Shown here: one piece after another, positions 1 to 8,900 of the stretch
How positions within the stretch are numbered: position 1 is the stretch's first letter
Layout of the letters: each line of letters opens with the position of its first letter
From: CAYRXM01 sp964428175
GTDB taxonomy: Bacteria; Chloroflexota; Anaerolineae; JAFGEY01
Assembly: GCA_964428175.1 (NCBI GenBank)
Contig: CAYRXM010000006.1
Location: forward strand, 1-64,000
Length of the DNA: 64,000 nucleotides
Direction of reading: 5' to 3'
Program-made: the position numbers and the translations under genes
The notes under the pieces: generated by a model
What the model was told of the DNA's origin: nothing
Database searches by the model: none
Seen by the model: only the letters and a program-made list of their open reading frames with translations

Positions 1-69
1 ACACAATCATACCACATTACGCCAAAAACGCAGTTTGTGCCCGTGGGCAGTATACCGCAAGGAGTGCAG

Positions 70-1935
70 ATGAAGATTCCCCTCAGACAGTATTGGAACC
101 TGCTGGTCAATTACCTCAAACCACAGTGGGTATGGGTGGCCTTGCTGACCGCTTTGCTGCTTGGCAACATTGGCTTGCAGTTGATCAACCCGCAGATCAT
201 GCGCCAGTTCATCGATCTGGCCAAGTCGGACCGGCCGATGGACACGTTGTGGCAGATCGCGCTGCTGTTTATGGGCGTGGCGCTGGCCCAGCAGATCGTC
301 TCGGTGCTGGCCACCTATGTCGGCGAAAACGTGGGCTGGACGGCCACCAATGCTCTGCGCGCCGACGTGGCCCGGCACTGCCTGTACCTGGATATGTCGT
401 TTCACAACGTGCACACGCCCGGCGAGATGATCGAGCGCATCGACGGTGACATCAATGCCCTATCCAACTTTTTCTCCCAGTTTGTGATCCAGGTCTTTGG
501 CAACGCGCTGCTGCTGGTGGGCGTGCTGGTCTTGCTGTTTCGCGAAGACTGGCAGGTAGGCGCAGCCTTGAGCGTCTTTGCCCTCGTCGCGCTGGCGCTG
601 CTGTGGCGCATGCGCAATATGGCCGCGCCGCACTGGGAAGCCGAGCGTGAGGCCAGCGCGGAGCAGTTTGGCTTTCTGGAAGAACGCATGGCCGGCACCG
701 AAGACATCCGCTCCAGCGGGGCCAAGCCCTACGTCATGCGCCGATTTTACAGCCTGATGCGCAATTTGATGAGCAAGACGCTCAAAGCGGTGCTGATGTT
801 CAACATTATGCTCAACCTGACCGAGCTGCTGTTTGCGCTCAGCAATGCGGTGGCTTTTGCCCTGAGCGCGTATTTGTTTGCCCAGGGCAAGATCACCATC
901 GGCACGGTGTATATCATTTTTCATTACAGCAATATGCTGATGATGCCGATCAACCGCATTACCCGCCAGATGCAGAGCTTGCAGCAGGCCACGGCCAGCA
1001 TTTCGCGCATCCGCAAGCTGTTTGATGTGGAGAGCAAGATCAAGGAACCGGCCCAGGCCATCTATGGACATCTGGGCGACGGGGCGCTGTCGGTCGAGTT
1101 TAATGGGGTGTCGTTTGGCTATGATGATTCGGAAAAGCAGGAAGACAAGGGCCAAGTAGACAAGGAAAAAGGGAGTAAAGGCGCAAAGGAGCAGGAGGGG
1201 GAAAAAGAGCAAGAAGGAGAGGAAGAGAAGGAAATGGTTTTGTACGATCTGAGTTTCCACCTTGAACCGGGCAAGGTATTGGGCCTGCTGGGGCGAACCG
1301 GCAGCGGCAAGACGACGATGACGCGGTTGATATTCAGGCTGTGGGACCCCGACGAGGGCGCCGTCTGCCTGGGGACTAATGGCAACGCCGCCGACATTCG
1401 CCACCTGTCGCTGCTCGATCTGCGGCAGCGGGTGGGCATGGTCACGCAAAACATCCAGCTCTTTCACGCCACCGTGCGCGACAACCTGACCTTTTTCGAC
1501 CCCAGCATCCCCGACACAAAAATCTTGCAGGTAATTGAGGAACTGGGATTGGGCACCTGGTTCCGTTCTCTCTCCAACGGCCTGGACACCGAACTGGAAT
1601 CGGGGGGCAGCGGGCTTTCGGCGGGCGAGCAGCAGTTGCTGGCCTTTACGCGCATCTTTTTGCGCGATCCGGGCTTGGTCATCCTCGACGAAGCCTCCAG
1701 CCGCCTGGACCCGGCCACCGAGCACCTGATCGAGCAGGCGGTCGACCGGCTGGTGAAAAACCGCACGGCGATCATCATCGCCCACCGGCTGGGCACGGTG
1801 CAGCGTGCCGACGAGATTATGATTCTGGAAGATGGTCACATCCGCGAGCATGGACAGCGAGCCGCGCTGGCGCATGATCCCCAGTCGCGTTTTTACAGCC
1901 TGCTGCAAACGGGTATGGAGGAGGTCTTGGTATGA
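70..1935 (+). CDS. ABC exporter half-transporter, subunit 1 (TMD-NBD)
   Basis: This is a 621-aa half-transporter with an N-terminal six-helix exporter domain (about residues 1-310) and a C-terminal ATPase. I chose ATG 70 because AAGGAG lies at 59-64; an upstream in-frame GTG at 37 has no such site. Visible motifs are Walker A GRTGSGKTT (about 408), Walker B VILDEASS with the catalytic Glu at about 541, and the H-loop IIAHR. The signature is the altered LSAGE (516-520). A Lys/Glu-rich low-complexity insert of about 35 residues (1131-1236) sits just inside the ATPase domain. The stop overlaps the next gene as ATGA, so the two are co-translated and probably form a heterodimer. The substrate is unknown; such pairs export drugs, lipids or peptides. 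Confidence 0.9.
   Translation: MKIPLRQYWNLLVNYLKPQWVWVALLTALLLGNIGLQLINPQIMRQFIDLAKSDRPMDTLWQIALLFMGVALAQQIVSVLATYVGENVGWTATNALRADVARHCLYLDMSFHNVHTPGEMIERIDGDINALSNFFSQFVIQVFGNALLLVGVLVLLFREDWQVGAALSVFALVALALLWRMRNMAAPHWEAEREASAEQFGFLEERMAGTEDIRSSGAKPYVMRRFYSLMRNLMSKTLKAVLMFNIMLNLTELLFALSNAVAFALSAYLFAQGKITIGTVYIIFHYSNMLMMPINRITRQMQSLQQATASISRIRKLFDVESKIKEPAQAIYGHLGDGALSVEFNGVSFGYDDSEKQEDKGQVDKEKGSKGAKEQEGEKEQEGEEEKEMVLYDLSFHLEPGKVLGLLGRTGSGKTTMTRLIFRLWDPDEGAVCLGTNGNAADIRHLSLLDLRQRVGMVTQNIQLFHATVRDNLTFFDPSIPDTKILQVIEELGLGTWFRSLSNGLDTELESGGSGLSAGEQQLLAFTRIFLRDPGLVILDEASSRLDPATEHLIEQAVDRLVKNRTAIIIAHRLGTVQRADEIMILEDGHIREHGQRAALAHDPQSRFYSLLQTGMEEVLV
1131..1236 (+). repeat. Polypurine low-complexity insert inside the ABC gene
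   Basis: An almost pure purine stretch (GAAGACAAGG, AAGGAGCAGGAGG and similar words) is translated into a Lys/Glu/Gln/Gly tract between the transporter and ATPase domains. It shares the 12-mer GTAGACAAGGAA with the minus strand of 50514-50585. It looks like inserted simple sequence rather than domain sequence. Confidence 0.7.
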
Positions 1936-3824
1936 AAAAGCAAAAGACAAATGGCAAATTGCAAAAGGCAGGGGGCAAGGGGCAAACCACCCAACCACCC
2001 ACCCAACCTGAGGACGATCTGCCCAAACTGCCGACCTGGAAATACCTGTTCAGGCTGGCCCTGTTTCAGCCCTGGCTGTATCTGGCATTGGTGGTAGTCA
2101 ATCTGATTGTCTTTGCGGTGGGTTTCCAGATCACCGGGTTTATCATGCGCGTCTTTTTCGACGCCCTGACCGGCGACGCGCAGGCCGGATTGACGCCCTA
2201 CACCTTGAGCGCGCTGGTGGTGGCGACGGCGGTTGGGCGCGCCGCTTTTATCTTTGGCGACGTGAGCCTGAACGTGTTTAACCGCTTTACGTTTGGTGCG
2301 CTGCTGCGCAAGAACTTGCTCAATGCCATCCTCGACCGGCCCGGCGCGCGCGCCGTGCCCGACTCGCCCGGCGAGGCGATCAGCCGCTTTCGCAGCGATG
2401 TGGACGAGTTTTCGGGATTTGTGGTCGAGGTGATCTTTCCGTTTTCGTTTGGCGTCTTTGCCATCATTGCCCTGGTGGTTATGTTGAGCATCAATGCCCG
2501 GGTGGCTCTGATCGTCTTTTTGCCGTTGGTGGCGGTGACCATCTTTGCCAACCTGGCCGTCAAGCGCATCGAAGCCTATCGCAAGGCACGCCGCAAGGCA
2601 CACGGGCGCATCACCGACTTTATCGGTGAGATGTTTGGTGCGGCGCAGGCGGTGCAGGTGGCCACTGCCGAGCCGCGTATGCTCGACCACTTTGCGCGGC
2701 TCAACGAAACACATCGCCAGGCCGCGCTCAAGGACCGTCTGTTTCACGAGTTGTTTCACTCGGTCTTTTGGAATGCCGTCAACCTGGGCACCGGGGCCAT
2801 CTTGATGCTGTCCGGGCAGGCCATCCGTGTGGGTGAGTTTACGGTGGGCGATTTCGCCCTGTTTGTCTTTTACCTGAACTTTGTTACCGAGTTTACCGGC
2901 ATGCTGGGCGCATTTTGGGCCTGGTACAAGCAAATCGGCGTGTCGTTGGGGCGGATGGTGCGGCTGCTGCAAGGCGAGCCGGCCGAGACGCTGGTGCAGC
3001 ACGGACCGGTGTACATGCGCGGCGAACTGCCCGAGGTGCCCTTTGTCGCCAAAGCTGACGTGCATCGCCTGGAAGGGCTGCGCGTGTCCGGCCTGACCTG
3101 CAAGTACCCTGACACCGGACGCGGCGTGGAAAATATCGACCTGGACGTGCAGCGCGGCTCGTTCACCGTGATCACCGGGCGGGTGGGCGCGGGCAAGACC
3201 ACTTTGCTGCGCGCGCTGTTGGGACTGCTGCCCATCGACACGGGCGAGATTCACTGGAACGGGCAGGTAGTGGCCGATCCGGCCTCCTTTTTCACCCCGC
3301 CGCGCAGCGCGTACACCTCGCAGGTGCCGCTGTTGTTCAGCGAGTCGCTCAAGGACAACATCCTGATGGGGCTGCCGGAGGACAGGGTAGACATCCAGGA
3401 GGCAGTCCGGCTGGCGGTGATGGAGCAAGACCTGGCCGATATGGAGCATGGCCTGGACACTATGTTGGGCGCCAAAGGGGTCAAGATCAGCGGCGGGCAG
3501 CGCCAGCGCGCCGCGGCGGCGCGCATGTTTGTGCGCGATCCCGAGCTGCTGGTGTTCGACGACCTGTCCAGCGCACTGGATGTTGAGACCGAACGCACGC
3601 TGTGGGAGCGCGTTTTCGAGCAGCGCGATGCGACCTGCCTGGTCGTGTCGCATCGCAAACCGGCGCTGCGCCGCGCCGACCACATCATCGTGCTCAAAGA
3701 AGGTCGAGTCGAGGCGGAGGGCACGCTGGACGACCTGCTGGAGACGTGCGAGGAAATGCAGCGCTTGTGGCAGGGCGATGTCGGCGAGCCGGAAGCGGTA
3801 GTCAAAGAGGCCATTCCCGCATAA
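1932..3824 (+). CDS. ABC exporter half-transporter, subunit 2 (TMD-NBD)
   Basis: A 630-aa half-transporter that overlaps its partner by 4 bp (ATGA). The first 30 or so residues are a low-complexity Lys/Gln/Gly/Pro leader. A six-helix exporter domain follows, then an ATPase with Walker A GRVGAGKTT, a canonical ISGGQ signature (519-523) and H-loop VVSHR. Walker B reads LLVFDDLSS: the catalytic Glu is replaced by Asp (D544). Together with subunit 1, which has the catalytic Glu but an altered signature, this gives one intact and one degenerate ATP site, as known for heterodimeric exporters such as TM287/288. The pair is followed by a hairpin at 3878-3905. Confidence 0.9.
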   Translation: MKKQKTNGKLQKAGGKGQTTQPPTQPEDDLPKLPTWKYLFRLALFQPWLYLALVVVNLIVFAVGFQITGFIMRVFFDALTGDAQAGLTPYTLSALVVATAVGRAAFIFGDVSLNVFNRFTFGALLRKNLLNAILDRPGARAVPDSPGEAISRFRSDVDEFSGFVVEVIFPFSFGVFAIIALVVMLSINARVALIVFLPLVAVTIFANLAVKRIEAYRKARRKAHGRITDFIGEMFGAAQAVQVATAEPRMLDHFARLNETHRQAALKDRLFHELFHSVFWNAVNLGTGAILMLSGQAIRVGEFTVGDFALFVFYLNFVTEFTGMLGAFWAWYKQIGVSLGRMVRLLQGEPAETLVQHGPVYMRGELPEVPFVAKADVHRLEGLRVSGLTCKYPDTGRGVENIDLDVQRGSFTVITGRVGAGKTTLLRALLGLLPIDTGEIHWNGQVVADPASFFTPPRSAYTSQVPLLFSESLKDNILMGLPEDRVDIQEAVRLAVMEQDLADMEHGLDTMLGAKGVKISGGQRQRAAAARMFVRDPELLVFDDLSSALDVETERTLWERVFEQRDATCLVVSHRKPALRRADHIIVLKEGRVEAEGTLDDLLETCEEMQRLWQGDVGEPEAVVKEAIPA

Positions 3825-3847
3825 ATACCTGCTTTATGTGTCTCGAT

Positions 3848-3925
3848 GCACCGCCAAACATGAAAATGGCGGCTAAAGAGCGCCGCACGCCTACGTGCGG
3901 CGCTCCTCAAAGGCGGCAATTTTCA
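3848..3925 (+). repeat. Dispersed repeat, copy 1 (22-bp core)
   Basis: The 22 bp at 3848-3869 recur exactly at 47784-47805 in the same orientation. Both copies run from TGAAAAT near the left end to ATTTTCA at the right (3919-3925 here), with different sequence in between. This copy contains a perfect 11-bp hairpin (3878-3905). It may be a small non-autonomous palindromic element. Confidence 0.55.
3878..3905 (+). terminator. Hairpin after the ABC operon, possible terminator
   Basis: GAGCGCCGCAC and GTGCGGCGCTC form an 11-bp perfect stem with a 6-nt loop, 53 bp after the second ABC gene. No T-run follows, so intrinsic termination is uncertain. Confidence 0.45.
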
Positions 3926-3961
3926 GGGTAGATGGGCGTGGTTGGTTCGTGAGGTCAGGCA

Positions 3962-4399
3962 ATGGATACGAGCACGTCGGGCGGGCAAAATGAGGCGGTG
4001 CGGCCGCAGCTTGCGGCGTTGATCGACGCCCTGGAGTTGATGCTGAACCAGGTTCGCGCCTACGAGCGCGCCCTGCCGCCGGACAACCACGCCGCGCGGA
4101 TGGCCGTCGCCACGTTGGGCGAGCTGGCTCGCCAGGCTCTGGCCGAAGCGCAGGATATGAACGACTCGCTCGATCAGCCTCAATCGACCTCCAATCATCC
4201 CTTTTCTCCTCGCGAGCAAGAAGTGCTGGCACTGGCCGCGCAGGGATTGACCAACAAGGAAATCGCCTACCGCTTGGGGATCAGCGACCGCACCGTCCAG
4301 TTCCATATGAATTCGGTGTTCAACAAAACCGGCACCTCATCGCGCACCGAGGCGGCGATGCTGGCCGCACAGCGCGGGTGGATCGACCCCCATCGTTGA
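3962..4399 (+). CDS. LuxR/GerE-type HTH transcription regulator
   Basis: A 145-aa protein. The C-terminal 65 residues are a clear LuxR/GerE helix-turn-helix: FSPREQEVLALAAQGLTNKE, then IAYRLGISDRTVQFH and a closing KTGTSSRTEA stretch. The N-terminal 75 residues are predicted helical and resemble no receiver or ligand-binding domain I recognise. It is therefore not a standard response regulator; it may bind DNA constitutively or respond through an unknown partner. It is a single gene between the ABC pair and the orphan secretion-type ATPase, and its targets cannot be read from the sequence. Confidence 0.85.
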   Translation: MDTSTSGGQNEAVRPQLAALIDALELMLNQVRAYERALPPDNHAARMAVATLGELARQALAEAQDMNDSLDQPQSTSNHPFSPREQEVLALAAQGLTNKEIAYRLGISDRTVQFHMNSVFNKTGTSSRTEAAMLAAQRGWIDPHR

Positions 4400-4512
4400 A
4401 CTGTGCAAAGTGCGGGGAACAACCCTGTGGCGTTGGCGGATGTGCGAATTGTCCAAATCGGGTATGATAAGCGCAAAACGGGGCCACAAAAATCGTTCAG
4501 ATGGAGGACAAA

Positions 4513-5520
4513 ATGAGCAAGACCGTAAGTTTGGAAAACATTGACCGGGTGATCGTTCCCCTTGCGCCCATTCTCGCCGATGACAGCATCTGGGAGATCA
4601 TGATCGACAGCCACGACCGTGTGCTGATCTCGCGCGGCGACGCCATCGAGCAGGTCGAGTCGCCTTTTAGGTCGGCGGACGAGTTCCAGACCTTGATCGA
4701 TGGGCTGTTTGGGCTGTACGGCATCAAGCTGGATGCGACCAACCCGGTCGGCCACCTGCGCCTGCCCGATCATTCGCGGGTGATGGCGGTGGTGCCACCC
4801 AACGCCGTCGACGGGCCGCACCTGGTGCTGCGGCGCATCCTCGGCGCCAGGCGTCCCACCTGGGAACAGTTGACCGAGTGGAATTCGGTGCCGCCCCGCG
4901 CGCTCGATCTGCTCAAGCGCGCCATCGCCGGGCGGGCCAACATCCTGGTGTCCGGCGGAACCGGTTCGGGCAAGACGACGCTGGCCAGCCGGATCGTCGA
5001 ACTGACGCCGCCCCAGGAGCGGATCGTCATCGTCGAGCGGGTCTACGAGATGCAGGTCGATCTACCGCACGTGGTGCGCCTGGAGGCCGGCGGGCCGGCC
5101 AACCTCAGTTTTGAAGACCTGCTGGCCGCAGCCACGCGGATGCGCCCCGACCGGTTGATCGTTGGCAATCTAGATGGACCGGTCGCGGCGGCGGCGTTGC
5201 AGCACTTTGGTTCCGGCTATGATGGCAGCCTGATGCACATCCACAGCACGGGCGTGCAAAACGCGCTCGACCGGCTGGAGTCGTTCTGCCTGATGGCCGA
5301 CCTGGGCCTGGGGCTGGGCGAGATCCGCCAGTTGATCGTCTCCGGCCTGGGGCTGATCACCTACCAGGAGCACCTGCCCGATGGCAGCCGCAAGCTGGTT
5401 GACATGGTCGAGCTGCGCGGGATCGAGAACCATCGCTACCTGCTGGAGCCGTTGATGCGCTATGACCGCGCCAGCGGGCAGTTCGAGTTTTCCGGGGTCG
5501 AGCCGGGCTGGCTCAAATAA
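4513..5520 (+). CDS. Orphan CpaF/VirB11-like secretion ATPase with altered active site
   Basis: A 335-aa protein of the type II/IV secretion ATPase superfamily. I chose ATG 4513 because GGAGG lies at 4503-4507; ATG 4501 would place that site inside the gene. Walker A is GGTGSGKTT (about 148) and the His-box region DGSLMHIHSTG is conserved. Two acidic motifs are altered. The Asp box, usually IED, reads VER (R176). The Walker B region, usually VGEVRG, reads VGNLDG (N219). No Tad/Flp pilus partners (CpaE, TadB/C, prepilin) are nearby. It may bind ATP without normal turnover, or have been repurposed for regulation. Confidence 0.8.
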   Translation: MSKTVSLENIDRVIVPLAPILADDSIWEIMIDSHDRVLISRGDAIEQVESPFRSADEFQTLIDGLFGLYGIKLDATNPVGHLRLPDHSRVMAVVPPNAVDGPHLVLRRILGARRPTWEQLTEWNSVPPRALDLLKRAIAGRANILVSGGTGSGKTTLASRIVELTPPQERIVIVERVYEMQVDLPHVVRLEAGGPANLSFEDLLAAATRMRPDRLIVGNLDGPVAAAALQHFGSGYDGSLMHIHSTGVQNALDRLESFCLMADLGLGLGEIRQLIVSGLGLITYQEHLPDGSRKLVDMVELRGIENHRYLLEPLMRYDRASGQFEFSGVEPGWLK

Positions 5521-5775
5521 CCCTTCGAGCACACTGAAAAAGTGATAATTCTCCAAGGCGACGCCAACCATTGCCTGGAGGCGTCTTTGCGGTTCAGGTG
5601 CCCGTCACTTTGGTGAATTTTTACACGTCCCCGATACTTTTAATGCATAACTATGTTCAGTCTGGTTCAAGTGACGGGTACCTTGCCGAGTTCTTTCAGT
5701 GGAGTCATCTTTGACACATCCACTGGGCGCATTTCATTTTGGGGGCAGTTCGACATAACATTCCAAACGAGGAGA

Positions 5776-5810
5776 GCGGCACGCCCCGTTGTTCCACAAC
5801 GCCGTGCCGC
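5776..5810 (+). other. Nested hairpin in intergenic region
   Basis: GCGGCACG (5776-5783) pairs with CGTGCCGC (5803-5810). Inside it, GTTGT pairs with ACAAC around a TCC loop. No T-run follows on either strand, so it is not an obvious terminator; its function is unknown. Confidence 0.45.
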
Positions 5811-5907
5811 CTCGATTGCGTATCGTATTGCGTCGTCAGGCGCGAGGCGTGCCTGACTCCTCAAAAACTCGCCCCAGGATTGAAATGCGCCCCATCCACT
5901 TGTTCCC

Positions 5908-5937
5908 TTGTCATTGCTCTCCTGTTTGTGTTATACT
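5908..5937 (+). promoter_or_regulatory. Sigma70-type promoter for the FHA-ABC gene
   Basis: TTGTCA (5908-5913), an 18-bp spacer and TATACT (5932-5937), with a TG extended -10. It lies about 28 bp upstream of the start codon. Confidence 0.6.
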
Positions 5938-5964
5938 GAATTTGCTTGGCGAAAAGGAGAGCAA

Positions 5965-8900
5965 ATGTCCACGTTTTGTCCCCACTGTGGGAACCCACAA
6001 AAAAGGCCCGGCCGCCGCTTCTGTTCCAACTGCGGCGCACCCTTGAACAACGATTTATCCGACCAGACCATCGTCCAGCAGGCGACAATGCCACAGGCAA
6101 CTGTCCGGCCTGCGTCGGAGCGGCCCGCGCCGGAGCGTACCCTCGCCGGGGACCGGACATTGGGCGGCCCAACGCCGGACCTGGCCGGGGTATCGCTGCT
6201 GATCCGCTCGCCCGAGCAGCCGCCGCGCACCTTTCCACTCAACAAACTGCGGCTGACCATTGGCCGCGCCCCCGGCAACGACCTGATGCTGAATTACCTC
6301 ACCGTGTCCGGCCATCACGCCCGGCTCGATTTCTCCGACGGGGCCTATCAAATCACCGATCTGCATTCGACCAATGGCACCGTGGTCAACGGGCAGCGCA
6401 TCACCCCCGACGTGCCCCATTCACTGGTCAACGGCGACGTGGTGCGCATCGGCGATCCGCAGGGCAACTCGATCAGCCTGACCTATCAGGACGAGCGCAG
6501 CCGCTCTCCGGACCGCCATACGATGATGGTCAACACGAGCATGTTTGCCGCCGTGGGCATCATCTCGCTGATTCTGGGCCGTGACCCGCAGTGCCAAATT
6601 CCTCTGCCTTCGCCGCAGGTTTCGCGGCAGCACGCCCGTCTCGACCGCGGCCCACAGGGGGATGTGCTGACCGACCTCAATTCGACCAATGGCACGTTTG
6701 TCAATGGACAGCGCATCACCAGCCAGCAGCTCCGGCCGGGCGACGCGATCCAGATTGGCCCGTTCCGGCTGTCCTACACTGCTGGCGGGCTGGCCCCCTC
6801 GGCGCAGGTGGGACTGGTGCGGCTGGATGCCAGAAACTTGAGCCGCGAGGTGATCGATCGCAAGACGGGCAAGCCCAAGCTGATCCTGAACGACGTGACC
6901 TTTTCTATTCAACCCGGCGAATTTGTGGCTGTCGTCGGCGGGTCGGGCGCGGGCAAAAGCACGTTGATGAAGGCACTCAACGGTCAGGTGCGCGCGACCA
7001 ACGGACAGGTGCTGCTCAACGGCGACGACTTTTACGCGCACCAGGATCAATATCGCTCCATGATGGGCTATGTGCCCCAGCAAGACATCGTCCACCGCGA
7101 TCTGACCGTCGAGAGCGCGCTGCGCTATGCCGCCCGGCTGCGCCTGCCTCCGGACACGCGGCCGCAAGAGATCGAGCGGCGCATCGATGATGCGCTGGAA
7201 CGGCTTGATATCCTCGACAAGAAAAAGGATGTGGTTTCTACTCTGAGCGGCGGCCAACTCAAACGGGTCAACATTGCCGTGGAAATGCTGGCCGATCCGG
7301 ACCTGTTTTTCCTCGATGAGCCGAGTTCGGGCCTGGATCCGGGCACGGAAAAAAAGCTGATGTACGATATGCAGCGGGTGTCCGACGCGGGCAAGACGGT
7401 CATCCTGATCACCCACGCCACCGACAATGTGGGCTTGTGCGATCATGTGGCCTTTCTGGGCTACGGCGGCAAGCTGGTCTTTTTCGGGCCGCCTCAAGAG
7501 GCGCTCAAATTTTTCGGGGTGCAGAGCTTTGCTGATATTTACCTGAAATTGATCAAGCCGGCCGACGTGGACTGCTGGCAGCAGCAGTTTTCGAGTTCGC
7601 CGCTGCACCAGCAGTACGTGCAAAAACGCATGGCTTTTCAGGCGCAGCCGCGCGCACTCGCGGAAAAGGGCAAAGCGCCTGGGCTGGGACTGATCGGCAA
7701 TGTGCGTCAGTTTTCGATTCTGACCCGGCGCTATTTTGAACTGGTCAGCCGCAGCAAGTTCAGCCTGTTCATCTTGCTGGCAGTGATGCCGCTCATTGGC
7801 TTGATGATGCTGCTGGTTTCCAGGCCGTTCTGGCTGACCGGCAAGTACGATTCGGTTTGTGAAAGGGCAGGCATTGTGACCGCCGCCGATTGGCAGGACG
7901 ATCCGGATGCGGTGGATAGGTGCATCGACTATCGCCTGCGGCTGGATATGCTGCCCCAGTCGGTGTGCGAGGATGCGGGCATCGTCGAGGCCGGCAGCTG
8001 GGACTCACTTGGCGCGGTCCAGGCGTGCGAGCGATACGTCGACGAAAACGGCATCGCGCGCAACCCCAACGCCAGCTATGTCGTCGCCAACCGGGCGCAA
8101 ACGCTGTTGTTCATCATGGCTTTTGCCTGCGTGCTGTTGGGCATTTTTGGCGCAGCTTTTGAAATTATCAAGGAACAGGCCATCTTTATGCGCGAGCGGA
8201 TGATCAATCTGCGCCTGTGGCCTTACCTGATGTCCAAGTTTGTGGTGCTGGGCGGGTTCAGTTTCGTGCAGGGATTCTCGCTGCTGCTGGTGATCGGCCT
8301 GGGAGTCAGGCTGCCCGTCCATTCGCTGCTCTTGCCGGCGGCGGTCGAACTGTACATTTCGCTGCTGCTGGCGATATGGGCCAGCATCGCCCTGGGGCTG
8401 TGGATATCGAGTTTTGCCGATAACAACAGTGCGGTATATATCATTTTGCCCATTCTTATCATCCACATCATCTTTGCCGGCGCGTTCTTTGACTTGAACC
8501 CGATCACAGAAACCATCTCGTATGTGACGATCACCCGCTGGTCGCTGGACGCAATGGGCGCGTCGACCCGTTTGAACACGCTCAACGAACTGAGCCGCTC
8601 CCGAGTGATCCCAGACATCGAGCAGGAAATGTCGATCACCCAAGACGTGCCCGAATTGGGCGAAACGCAGACCATCAGCTATACGGTGCCGCTTGGCGCC
8701 GGGCCGATCACCTGCAACTGCGCCATCACCGACACTGAAACGCTGCCGCCGCCGCTCGAACTGCCGCCTGAGCAGGTGGCGACCTGTATGTGTCTGACCA
8801 CCGAGCTTGTCGAGACCTCCAGGACGGTGACGGACACCATGACCTATACCACGCCCATCGACAGCCAAAGCCGGTTCGACTTTCAACTCGGGTTCGAGTG

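Larger units (their letters stand above)
5521..5964. other. 444-bp intergenic region with inverted repeats, no gene
   Basis: I see no convincing gene here. The region holds a 15-bp inverted repeat (5596-5610 with 5669-5683, one G/T mismatch, 58 bp between the arms). It also has a nested hairpin at 5776-5810 and a short stem GTCAGGC/GCCTGAC at 5835-5857. The promoter of the next gene lies at 5908-5937. Confidence 0.5.

Noticed and set aside
5653..5856. 67-codon open frame in the region before the FHA-ABC gene
   Set aside because: No ribosome site, it spans the hairpins, and its composition has no protein character.
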